Part shown: positions 16,731-23,541 of the stretch, in pieces
How positions within the stretch are numbered: the first letter of the stretch is position 1
Layout of the letters: every line of letters starts with the position of its first letter
Origin: Rikenellaceae bacterium
GTDB taxonomy: Bacteria > Bacteroidota > Bacteroidia > Bacteroidales > Rikenellaceae
NCBI GenBank assembly: GCA_015060115.1
Contig: SUZB01000005.1
Span: 1-64,000, forward strand
Length of the DNA: 64,000 nt
Reading direction: 5' to 3'
The notes under the pieces: model-generated
Databases searched by the model: none
What the model saw: the letters and a program-made list of their open reading frames with translations, nothing else
What the model was told of the DNA's origin: nothing
Translations under genes and position numbers: made by a program

Positions 16731-18104
16731 GTGGCGACAGAGGCTTACATACCCCTCCCCGAAGAGTTTAAGCTCAGGATGCGCGAGGTGTTGGGCGATG
16801 ATGCCGAGAGATTGTTTGAGGCTCTCGACACCGACCCCGATGTGGCTATACGCCTAAATCCCTCGAAGCCCGCTTCGGTGGCTGATGGTGAGCCTGTGCC
16901 GTGGTGCCGTTATGGCCGCTATTTGGCTGAACGACCACAATTTACGCTCGACCCTTTGATGCACGGTGGCGCCTACTATGTGCAGGAGGCATCGTCGCAG
17001 TTTGTCGAGTTTTTGATGCGTGATATTATCGCCCATGGTTGCCGTGTTCTGGATATGTGCGCTGCACCCGGCGGTAAGAGTACCATATATTCGATGCTTG
17101 TAGGGCGTGATGGCCTTGTCGTAGCAAATGACATTAGCCGTAGCCGTGCGCTTGCACTTAAAGATAATGTCGAGCGTTGGGGTATGGGAAATGTTGTGGT
17201 TACCAATTCCGAGCCTCGACATATCGCCGCCTTTGAGCACTTTTTCGATGTTGTCGCTGTCGATGCCCCCTGCTCTGGCGAGGGTATGTTCCGCAAGATG
17301 ATGGAGGCCCGCGAGGAGTGGTCGCCCTCTTCACCTGCGGTATGCTCAGCTCGTCAGCGCGAAATTTTGGCCGAGGCGTGGCGTGCGTTGCGCCCTGGCG
17401 GTACGCTCCTATATAGCACCTGCACATTCAACCCCTCGGAGGATGAGAATATTGTGCGCTGGTTGATTGAGGAGTATGGCGAGGAGTTAGAGCCGAGCGA
17501 TAGGGTGGCGACAGATGATAGTTGGGGCATTGTCCGTGCCGATATTGGCGCTTTTCAATGTTTCCACTTTTATCCGCATAGTGCGCGTGGCGAGGGATTC
17601 TTTGCCGCTATCGCCCGCAAAAAGGGTGGAGCAATCTGCCGTGTTGTGCCCAAGGCTCGAAAGAGGGTCTTTGCTCAGGTCAAGAGTGCCGATGCGGAGG
17701 CTGTGGCTCGCTGGGTTGATGATGCGGAGAAGATGACATTTCGCCTTGTTGGCGAAGATATATATGGCTACCGAACAGCTGTCGTTGAGGATGTTACACG
17801 CCTTGCCGAGTCGCTTACGGTGCTATACTCGGGTGTCGAGATGGGACAGATTTTCAAGGGAAAACTTAAGCCTGCCCACCCGCTGTCGCTATATGTTGGC
17901 TTAAAGCGTGATGCTGTGCCCATCAAGGAGGTTAGCATGGAGGATGCTCGCGACTTCCTGCGTAGGGCAGATATTGCGGCTCAGCAGTTTGATGAGGGCA
18001 TCAATGCTGTAAGTTACGGGGGTGTTGTTATCGGTTTTGTCAAGCGTATTGGCAACCGCTGCAATAATATGTACCCCAAAGAGTTAAGAATACAAAATTT
18101 ATAA
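16731..18104 (+). CDS. rRNA cytosine-5 methyltransferase (RsmF/NOL1-Nop2-Sun family)
   Basis: 457 residues starting at a GTG two bases after the previous stop. The SAM-binding motif DMCAAPGGKSTIYS (108-121), the motif IV VDAPCSGEGMFRK with Cys 181, and the motif VI YSTCTFNPSEDENI with catalytic Cys 231 are all present. C-terminal ~150 residues resemble the RsmF PUA-like extension. Best assigned to 16S rRNA m5C methylation like RsmF; the exact site is not provable here. Followed 22 bases later by the MerR gene. Confidence 0.9.
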   Translation: MATEAYIPLPEEFKLRMREVLGDDAERLFEALDTDPDVAIRLNPSKPASVADGEPVPWCRYGRYLAERPQFTLDPLMHGGAYYVQEASSQFVEFLMRDIIAHGCRVLDMCAAPGGKSTIYSMLVGRDGLVVANDISRSRALALKDNVERWGMGNVVVTNSEPRHIAAFEHFFDVVAVDAPCSGEGMFRKMMEAREEWSPSSPAVCSARQREILAEAWRALRPGGTLLYSTCTFNPSEDENIVRWLIEEYGEELEPSDRVATDDSWGIVRADIGAFQCFHFYPHSARGEGFFAAIARKKGGAICRVVPKARKRVFAQVKSADAEAVARWVDDAEKMTFRLVGEDIYGYRTAVVEDVTRLAESLTVLYSGVEMGQIFKGKLKPAHPLSLYVGLKRDAVPIKEVSMEDARDFLRRADIAAQQFDEGINAVSYGGVVIGFVKRIGNRCNNMYPKELRIQNL

Positions 18105-18126
18105 TATAAACCTAAAACTACACGAG

Positions 18127-18753
18127 ATGGCAAAGTTACTCTACTCAATGGGTGAGGTTACTGAGATGTTCGATGTCAATGCTTCGCTTATCCGCTATTG
18201 GGAGTCGAAGTTTGACTGCATCAAGCCTCACAAGAACAAGAAGGGCAACCGTATGTTTACCCCCTCTGATGTCGAGAATCTGAAACTTATCTACCACCTT
18301 GTAAAAGAGAAGGGTATGACCCTTGAGGGCGCTAACAACACTATGAAGCGCCGAGGCAAGAGTGTCAAGCGCGATGTCTCTATCTTGGAGCGTTTGCAGA
18401 ATATCCGCGCTATGCTTGTCGAGGTGCGCAACTCGTTGGGCGAGGATAGCCCTGCGGAGTATGAGGCACCCATCGAGGCTGTCAACGACCTTATCACCGA
18501 TGTCGAGGCCGAGGCAAAGGCTGAGGTTATGGAGGCTGTAACGACTGCCGAGGAGCAGGCCGAAGCAAAGACCGAAGAGCCTAAGGCGGAGGAGGCCCCT
18601 CGTCGCCGAGGTCGTCCTCGCAAGGTTCAGGCAACTTCGGAGGATAAAGAGCCTGCGGATAAGAGTGAGCAGACCGTAGTGCGTCGTCGTGCGAAGAAGA
18701 AGAGCAATGAGAATAAGGAGCTCTTCCCCTTCTATGAGCAGTCGTTGTTCTAA
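18127..18753 (+). CDS. MerR family transcriptional regulator
   Basis: 208 residues. N-terminal MerR helix-turn-helix: LYSMGEVTEMFDVNASLIRYWESKFDCIKP (5-34), then NRMFTPSDVENLKLIYHLVKE. Residues 85-135 can form a coiled coil; the rest is Ala/Glu-rich, then strongly Arg/Lys-rich with an AT-hook-like RRGRPRKV. Widespread in Bacteroidetes between the same neighbours; the ligand is unknown and there are no cysteines suitable for a metal sensor. 12 bases upstream of the nif3-like gene. Confidence 0.9.
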   Translation: MAKLLYSMGEVTEMFDVNASLIRYWESKFDCIKPHKNKKGNRMFTPSDVENLKLIYHLVKEKGMTLEGANNTMKRRGKSVKRDVSILERLQNIRAMLVEVRNSLGEDSPAEYEAPIEAVNDLITDVEAEAKAEVMEAVTTAEEQAEAKTEEPKAEEAPRRRGRPRKVQATSEDKEPADKSEQTVVRRRAKKKSNENKELFPFYEQSLF

Positions 18754-18765
18754 TCTCGTAACAAG

Positions 18766-19557
18766 ATGAAGATTAAAGATTTAGCTGCCGTTATCGAGAG
18801 CTTTGCTCCACTCTCGCTTCAGGAGTCCTACGACAACTCAGGCCTTGTCGTTGGCAACCCCGAAGATGAGGTGCATAGCGCACTCTTGGCTGTCGATGTT
18901 ACCGAGGAGGTGCTCGATGAGGCGGAACGAGAGGGTTGCGATATTATCATCACGCACCACCCGATTATCTTCCACCCACTCAAGCGTTTCAACTCCTCGA
19001 ACTATGTGGAGCGCTGTGTTGAGCGTGCCATTCGTCGTGGCATCGCCCTCTATGCTTGCCACACCAACTTAGATAGCGCCGTTGGCGGTATGAGCTGGCA
19101 GGTAGGCTCGATGATAGGTTTGAGCGATATGTCGGTGTTGCAGCCCTCTGCTTCAGGTGCGGAGACAGGCTTTGGCGTTGTGGGCACACTACCTCGCCCA
19201 GAGAGCGCTATGGCGCTTATGAGCCGTATCAAGTCAATCTTCGATGTCGGTGCAATCCGTTATAGCGATATCCCCTCGGAGGAGTTTATGGTTCAGCGTG
19301 TTGCTATCTGCACAGGCGCTGGTGGCTCGCTTATCGATGATGCCTTGCGTGCCAATGCCCAGCTATATGTTACGGCTGACCTTCGCTACAACGACTTTAT
19401 GCGTGGCGACGACCGTATGATTTTGGCAGATATTGGCCATTTTGAGAGCGAATTTTGCGCAATTCGCATTTTATTTGATATTTTATCAAAAAAAATTAAT
19501 ACCTTTGCGGTTCGCAAGAGTGTGAACTCGCGAAATCCGATTCACTATTTAGTATAG
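18766..19557 (+). CDS. Nif3-like dinuclear metal centre protein
   Basis: 263 residues. Members form hexameric rings with a two-metal site, often annotated as GTP cyclohydrolase I type 2-like, but the true activity is uncertain. Metal motifs are ITHHPIIFHPLKRF (about 64-77), ACHTNLDSAVGGMSWQVG (about 98-115) and DIGHFESEFCAIRIL near residues 223-237. This is the short form; many Bacteroidetes homologues are ~360 residues with an inserted middle domain. In the phylum it is usually followed directly by the zinc-ribbon protein gene; here a repeat element separates them. The last 60 bases are unusually AT-rich and contain TACCTTTG. Confidence 0.9.
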   Translation: MKIKDLAAVIESFAPLSLQESYDNSGLVVGNPEDEVHSALLAVDVTEEVLDEAEREGCDIIITHHPIIFHPLKRFNSSNYVERCVERAIRRGIALYACHTNLDSAVGGMSWQVGSMIGLSDMSVLQPSASGAETGFGVVGTLPRPESAMALMSRIKSIFDVGAIRYSDIPSEEFMVQRVAICTGAGGSLIDDALRANAQLYVTADLRYNDFMRGDDRMILADIGHFESEFCAIRILFDILSKKINTFAVRKSVNSRNPIHYLV

Positions 19558-19582
19558 CGGAGAGGAAAATCAAAATTAAAAA

Positions 19583-19773
19583 GGTAGGTTCTATAAATTA
19601 GTTCGAGTTGATTTTGGAGAGTATTTCGAGGATATTTCTCATTTCTTAACGAAGGGAGCAATGCGAGCATTGTAACCGAGCAAAAATGAGAAAGAACCCG
19701 AAATAAATCCAAAAGCGACCGAAATGGAATCTGCCGACAACGAAAACTTGATAACTAATTTATAGAACATACC
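19583..19773 (+). mobile_element. MITE-like element, copy 1
   Basis: A 191-bp non-coding element bounded by near-perfect terminal inverted repeats, GGTAGGTTCTATAAATTA at the left and its complement (one mismatch) at the right. The middle holds a conserved hairpin CAATGCGAGCATTG followed by TAACCGAG. A closely similar copy lies at 58666 and a diverged one at 48805. It contains no ORF and sits between the nif3 and zinc-ribbon genes. No clear target duplication was seen. Confidence 0.8.
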
Positions 19774-19779
19774 TTAGAT

Positions 19780-20520
19780 ATGGCACAGAAGAAGACAAAC
19801 GAAGTCGATTATTCGATGCAGGAGAAGATCCTTGCACTCTACCAGTTGCAGAAGATTGACTCGCAGATTGACGAGATCAACAAGATTAAGGGTGAGTTGC
19901 CCTTGGAGGTGCAGGACTTGGAGGATGAGCTTGCCGGCCTTAACACCCGCGTAGAGAACATCAACGCCGAGATTGAGGAGCTCAACTCGCTCACTCGTCA
20001 GCGTAAGCGCGAGGTTGATCAGGCGAAGATTATGATTGGTAACTACAAGGAGCAGCAGAACAATGTTCGCAACAACCGCGAGTACGATGCTATCACCAAG
20101 GAGATTGAGTATCAGGAGTTGGAGATTGAGCTTGCTGAGAAGCGCCTCAAGGAGTACACCGCAGCTATCAAGACCAAGAAGGCGTTGATTGAGGAGACAT
20201 CGGCTCTTGTTGAGGAGCGCACCATAGACTACAAGGCAAAGAAGGAGGAGCTCGACTCTATCGAAGCAGAGACAGCTCAGCAGGTTGCCGACCTCACAGC
20301 TCAGGCAGAGAAGGCTAAGCAGCCTATCGACGAGCGCTTGCTTGTAGCCTACAACCGTATTCGTCGCAATGTACACAACGGCCTCGCTGTTGTTACCGTA
20401 ACCCGTGATGCTTGTGGTGGTTGCTTCAACCGTATTCCTCCCCAGCGTCAGGTGGATATCCGCCAAGGCAAGAAGCTCATTGTATGTGAGTATTGTGGTA
20501 GAATACTCGTCTCAGAGTAA
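19780..20520 (+). CDS. C4-type zinc ribbon / coiled-coil protein
   Basis: 246 residues. Residues 10-190 form a long antiparallel coiled coil (heptads through QLQKIDSQIDEINKIK and onwards). The C-terminal ribbon has two pairs of cysteines: CGGCFNRI and CEYCGRIL. Homologues such as HP0958/FlgZ-like and CdsZ proteins bind nucleic acids or protein partners; the Bacteroidetes member has no proven role. Its usual neighbour is the nif3-like gene. The start follows the right end of the MITE by only six bases, so the ribosome site (if any) is inside the element. Confidence 0.88.
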   Translation: MAQKKTNEVDYSMQEKILALYQLQKIDSQIDEINKIKGELPLEVQDLEDELAGLNTRVENINAEIEELNSLTRQRKREVDQAKIMIGNYKEQQNNVRNNREYDAITKEIEYQELEIELAEKRLKEYTAAIKTKKALIEETSALVEERTIDYKAKKEELDSIEAETAQQVADLTAQAEKAKQPIDERLLVAYNRIRRNVHNGLAVVTVTRDACGGCFNRIPPQRQVDIRQGKKLIVCEYCGRILVSE

Positions 20521-20647
20521 TTTGTTGTGAAAAGGGGTCATCTGCGACCTCTCAATCATTGCCCTGAATGGGAAATACGCCAGAGTATGTCCCATCCAGG
20601 GCAATTTCTTTATCGAGGCCACATCTAACCCCTTTTGACAACAAATT
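20519..20647. repeat. Long imperfect palindrome after the zinc-ribbon gene
   Basis: A 129-bp sequence that folds back nearly along its whole length. Outer arms of ~20 bp (AATTTGTTGTGAAAAGGGGT and complement) and inner arms of 16 bp (ATTGCCCTGAATGGGA and complement, one mismatch) are joined by partly paired segments. Its left arm begins within the stop codon. There is no T-run, so it is not a standard terminator. Confidence 0.75.
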
Positions 20648-20649
20648 GG

Positions 20650-20787
20650 AGTTTGGGGTTATTAGTTATTAGTTTTTGGAGTTTTTTAGGACAAATAAGA
20701 CGAGTAAGACCATTAAGACAAGTAGGCCTTCTTTGATACCCGACCTCGTAAGGTCTTAAGGTCCTATAGTCCTATCGGTCTTAAAAA
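20650..20787. repeat. Dispersed AAGAC/GTCTTA intergenic repeat, copy 2
   Basis: Starts with TTATTAGTTATTAGTTTTTG, continues with spaced TAAGAC words, the core TTTGATACCCGACCTCG, then GTCTTAAGGTCCTATAGTCC. Same order as copy 4 at 45092. The rest of the gap to panD (20788-20910) holds a GC-rich stretch and a run of ACCCTTTTA-like words at about 20846-20893. Confidence 0.75.
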
Positions 20788-20908
20788 TCCACTGCGCTCC
20801 GTGGAGCGCCTGCTGTCGCAGAGAGGCACAAGAGACACCTATTTTAGGAAACAACCCTTTTAACCCTTAGAACCCTTTTACCCCTTAAATCCCTTCTAAA
20901 AACAAAGC

Positions 20909-20941
20909 AACGCCTACCTCCCTTTGCAGGAAGTAGGCGTT
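20909..20941 (-). terminator. Terminator of the panCD operon
   Basis: On the minus strand the stem AACGCCTAC(T)TCC / GGGAGGTAGGCGTT is followed by a T-rich tail, 22 bases after the panD stop codon. Confidence 0.75.
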
Positions 20942-20962
20942 AGCGTTTTACCTATTTATATA

Positions 20963-21313
20963 TTACAACAAACGGTTGGTGCGCTCGTCGGGGAAGATGA
21001 CCTTGGGCTGGAAGGTCTTTGCCTCCTCGAAGTCCATAAAGCCATAGCCCATAATGATGACGATGTCGCCAACGGCAGTCTTGCGGGCTGCTGCACCATT
21101 AAGGCAGATGCAACCGCTACCACGCTCGCCCTTGATTACATAGGTCTCGATACGCTCGCCATTGTTGTTGTTCACAATCTGCACCTTCTCTCCCTCGATA
21201 AGACCTGCTGCATCCATCAAGTCCTCGTCGATGGTGATGCTGCCTACATAGTTGAGATTCGCCTCCGTAACACGCACGCGGTGAATCTTCGATTTCATTC
21301 TCTCGATATACAT
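20963..21313 (-). CDS. panD: Aspartate 1-decarboxylase
   Basis: 116 residues. PanD makes beta-alanine for pantothenate and CoA. It is made as a proenzyme that cuts itself between Gly 24 and Ser 25 ([16 protein letters not shown]), leaving a pyruvoyl group; the Tyr before the site and the [11 protein letters not shown] start are conserved, as is the [20 protein letters not shown] segment. The chosen start aligns with the E. coli N-terminus. Second gene after panC, 18 bases away. Confidence 0.96.
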   Translation of the reverse strand: MYIERMKSKIHRVRVTEANLNYVGSITIDEDLMDAAGLIEGEKVQIVNNNNGERIETYVIKGERGSGCICLNGAAARKTAVGDIVIIMGYGFMDFEEAKTFQPKVIFPDERTNRLL

Positions 21314-21331
21314 AGTTTGGGTCGTTAGCTT

Positions 21332-22168
21332 CTACTTAATACGGATATTGTCGATAAGGCGAATCTCGCCTGCCTGCACAGCGCAACAGCCCTGAATACG
21401 CTCCGAATCCTCCCAGCGCTCAACCTTCTGCATCGTGGTGGCATCAACAGCCTCGAAATAGATGGTCTTAAGCAAGGGGTTAGAGTCGATGGTTGCTACT
21501 ACCCACTGGGTAAGCTCGGCGGGCGACATTGTTGCCATCTTCTCGGCGCACTGCTTGATAGTGGCATAGATGTGGGGTGCTGCGGCACGATGCTCCGAGG
21601 TGAGCAACTCGTTGCGTGAAGAGAGGGCAAGACCATCCTCGCCACGAACGATGGCACACTCGACAATCTCGATGTCGATAGCGAGCTGCTTAACCATCGC
21701 CTTAATCACAGCAATCTGCTGGAAGTCCTTCTCGCCGAAGTAGGCGCGTGCGGGCTTAACGAGGTCGAAGAGGCGGCTAACAACCTGAGCCACACCATTG
21801 AAGTGGCCGGGGCGTGTAGCACCCTCCATAACCTTGTCTACCAAGCCAAAGTCGAACTCGCGGGTGTCGGGCTCAGGGTAGATACCCTCTACCGAGGGCA
21901 TAAATACGATGTCGGCACCGGCAGCCTCCAAAACGGCACAATCAGCCTCAGGGGTGCGAGGGTAGTTTTTAAGGTCGTTCTTATCGTTAAACTGGGTGGG
22001 ATTTACAAAAACACTGACAACGACGGTGTCGTTCTCCTTGCGTGCACGCTCTACCAACGAGCGATGACCACGATGAAGTGCGCCCATAGTGGGCACAAAG
22101 CCTACGCCCTCCTTGGGGCAGTTTGCCAAAGCTGCATTGAGCTCTGCTACTCTGTTTACTACAATCAT
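21332..22168 (-). CDS. panC: Pantothenate synthetase
   Basis: 278 residues from the ATG at 22168. PanC joins pantoate and beta-alanine using ATP. GFVPTMGALHRGHRSLV carries the first ATP motif (HxGH), VSVFVNPTQFN the second, YFGEKDFQQIAVIKAMVKQL the substrate site, and LALSSRN the KMSKS-like loop. The frame stays open 57 bases further, but a TAACTTTG promoter element (22192-22199) lies inside that extension, so the shorter form is correct. Works with PanD downstream; panB is not here. Confidence 0.95.
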   Translation of the reverse strand: MIVVNRVAELNAALANCPKEGVGFVPTMGALHRGHRSLVERARKENDTVVVSVFVNPTQFNDKNDLKNYPRTPEADCAVLEAAGADIVFMPSVEGIYPEPDTREFDFGLVDKVMEGATRPGHFNGVAQVVSRLFDLVKPARAYFGEKDFQQIAVIKAMVKQLAIDIEIVECAIVRGEDGLALSSRNELLTSEHRAAAPHIYATIKQCAEKMATMSPAELTQWVVATIDSNPLLKTIYFEAVDATTMQKVERWEDSERIQGCCAVQAGEIRLIDNIRIK

Positions 22169-22191
22169 AATTCTATGATGAAATGATGCGA

Positions 22192-22199
22192 CAAAGTTA
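22192..22199 (-). promoter_or_regulatory. -7 element of panCD
   Basis: TAACTTTG on the minus strand, 23 bases before the chosen panC start; it decides between the two possible starts. Confidence 0.55.
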
Positions 22200-22273
22200 C
22201 AAACTAAAATGAAGATAGCAAGCAATAACGGCGAAAAAATGGTCTATATGGGAGGCGAAAGTGCAAAATAGCG

Positions 22274-22723
22274 CTATTCGAAGTGCGGAAAGTCGCATTG
22301 TGGCGTATATTGCTCGCCATCGTACTCATAGCAGAAGGTGTCGATGCCATTCGACATAACGATATAGCGGGCCCCTATAACAGAGTTGTAGCGCACCACC
22401 TGATTAAGCACCGTGCGGTCAATCTTCACATTTGGCTCTTTGCACTCTACAACGACCAATGGCTTGCAGTCGCTACCCATCGCAACAATGTCGGCACGCT
22501 GTGCCATACCGTTTAGCTCTACGGGGTACTCCTCGACAATCTGCTCCGAGAGAAATCCGCAATCCGAGAGCATATACTCCACAATATGGCGGCGCACCCA
22601 CTCCTCAGGCGTAAGCACCAACCAGCGACCACGCACACGGTCAAAGACCTCGGTACGCCCCTTTGGCGTGCGACGAGCACGAAGCCTAATGGCTGGAAAG
22701 TTAAGTGTAGGGTAGTCTGCCAT
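22274..22723 (-). CDS. Stand-alone HsdR N-terminal-like nuclease-fold protein
   Basis: 149 residues. It matches the N-terminal (HSDR_N_2) domain of type I restriction subunits: a PD-(D/E)XK-type core with Asp 78 in AQRADIVAMG and Glu 93/Lys 95 in LVVVECKEPN, plus the following NQVVRYNSVIGARYIVMSNG segment. No helicase part, hsdM or hsdS is near, so it is not a restriction system on its own. Such short forms are common in Bacteroidetes; their substrate is unknown. Transcribed from the minus half of an overlapping promoter pair. Confidence 0.82.
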   Translation of the reverse strand: MADYPTLNFPAIRLRARRTPKGRTEVFDRVRGRWLVLTPEEWVRRHIVEYMLSDCGFLSEQIVEEYPVELNGMAQRADIVAMGSDCKPLVVVECKEPNVKIDRTVLNQVVRYNSVIGARYIVMSNGIDTFCYEYDGEQYTPQCDFPHFE

Positions 22724-22737
22724 ATCGAAATTTTTAG

Positions 22738-22756
22738 TATCTTTGTCGCAAAGGTA
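22738..22756. promoter_or_regulatory. Overlapping face-to-face -7 elements
   Basis: TATCTTTG on the plus strand (22738-22745) and CAAAGGTA (minus-strand TACCTTTG, 22749-22756) are three bases apart and form a near palindrome. Each transcription start would lie on the other element, so the two promoters should exclude each other. They serve the C_GCAxxG_C_C gene to the right and the HsdR-N-like gene to the left. Confidence 0.6.
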
Positions 22757-22830
22757 CTAAAAAAAGAGATTTGGTTGCATCACTTGAGGCAAAATTTGCT
22801 GTAAGAGTGTATTGCAGAAGGACCATCATT

Positions 22831-23328
22831 ATGATGGCAAAGATACTAAATAAAATGGAAAAAACTATCAATGTTGAGGAGCGTGTATCTTTGGCACGCC
22901 AATATTTCGAGAGTGGCTACAACTGCGCTCAGGCTGTCGTTATGGCCTACAACGATATTATGTCGCTTACGAGGGACGAGGCGGCAAAGATTGCAGCACC
23001 CTTTGGTGGCGGTATGGGCCGTATGCGCGAGGTGTGTGGTACGGTTAGCGCGATGACTATGCTTGCGGGTGCTATCTCGCCATCGTTCGACCCCAAGAAT
23101 ATGGAGGAGCGCAAGGCAAACTATGCTCTTGTTCAGAAGTTTGCATCAGAGTTCCGCAATACGAATGGCGATATTGTATGTCGCCGACTTCTCGGCCTTG
23201 AGCCTCGTGAGGAGCAGAAGGAGAGCGCTATGCCCTCGGAGCGCACGGCGGAGTATTACCGCAAGCGCCCCTGCGTGGAGTATGTCGCCACCGCCGCCCG
23301 CATTGTTGGCGAGTACTTGGCTAAGTAG
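22831..23328 (+). CDS. C_GCAxxG_C_C family redox-like protein
   Basis: About 166 residues. The family signature is present: SGYNCAQAVVMAY, then PFGGGMGRMREVCGTVSAMTML (Cys in GxxxEVCG), CRRLLG and a late Cys in RPCVEYV. These cysteines are thought to bind a metal or cluster, but the role is unknown. Several in-frame ATGs exist (22831, 22834, 22855); AGAAGGACC upstream favours 22831, while the family core begins near NVEERVSLARQYF. Followed by a strong terminator. Confidence 0.85.
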   Translation: MMAKILNKMEKTINVEERVSLARQYFESGYNCAQAVVMAYNDIMSLTRDEAAKIAAPFGGGMGRMREVCGTVSAMTMLAGAISPSFDPKNMEERKANYALVQKFASEFRNTNGDIVCRRLLGLEPREEQKESAMPSERTAEYYRKRPCVEYVATAARIVGEYLAK

Positions 23329-23357
23329 CATCTGCTGCTGCGGTAGCATCACACTAA

Positions 23358-23400
23358 GAGTGGCATCTTTCAAGCTAATTTGAAAGGTGCCACTCTCTAT
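23358..23400 (+). terminator. Terminator after the C_GCAxxG_C_C gene
   Basis: A 16-bp stem (GAGTGGCATCTTTCAA with one G-T pair) with a six-base loop, followed by a T-rich stretch. Confidence 0.8.
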
Positions 23401-23512
23401 TTTGCTACTTTATAGAACACCCCTTAAGTCCTTTATACTTATCACTATAATTTGGGATTTGCAAACTCAACTTTCCCTAAACATAGCGATTGCACAGCAT
23501 TTGGCGATACTC

Positions 23513-23520
23513 TATCTTTG
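23513..23520 (+). promoter_or_regulatory. -7 element of the xus-like operon
   Basis: TATCTTTG 21 bases before the receptor start codon, with an ATTG about 20 bases upstream as a weak -33 box. It places the start at 23542 rather than at upstream in-frame ATGs. No obvious Fur box was recognised by eye. Confidence 0.6.
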
Positions 23521-23541
23521 CAAACGAAAAACATAAATAAA

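Noticed and set aside
19774..20466. 230-codon minus-strand frame over the zinc-ribbon gene
   Set aside because: Leu-rich mirror of a coiled-coil coding sequence; the opposite frame has the CxxC ribbon.
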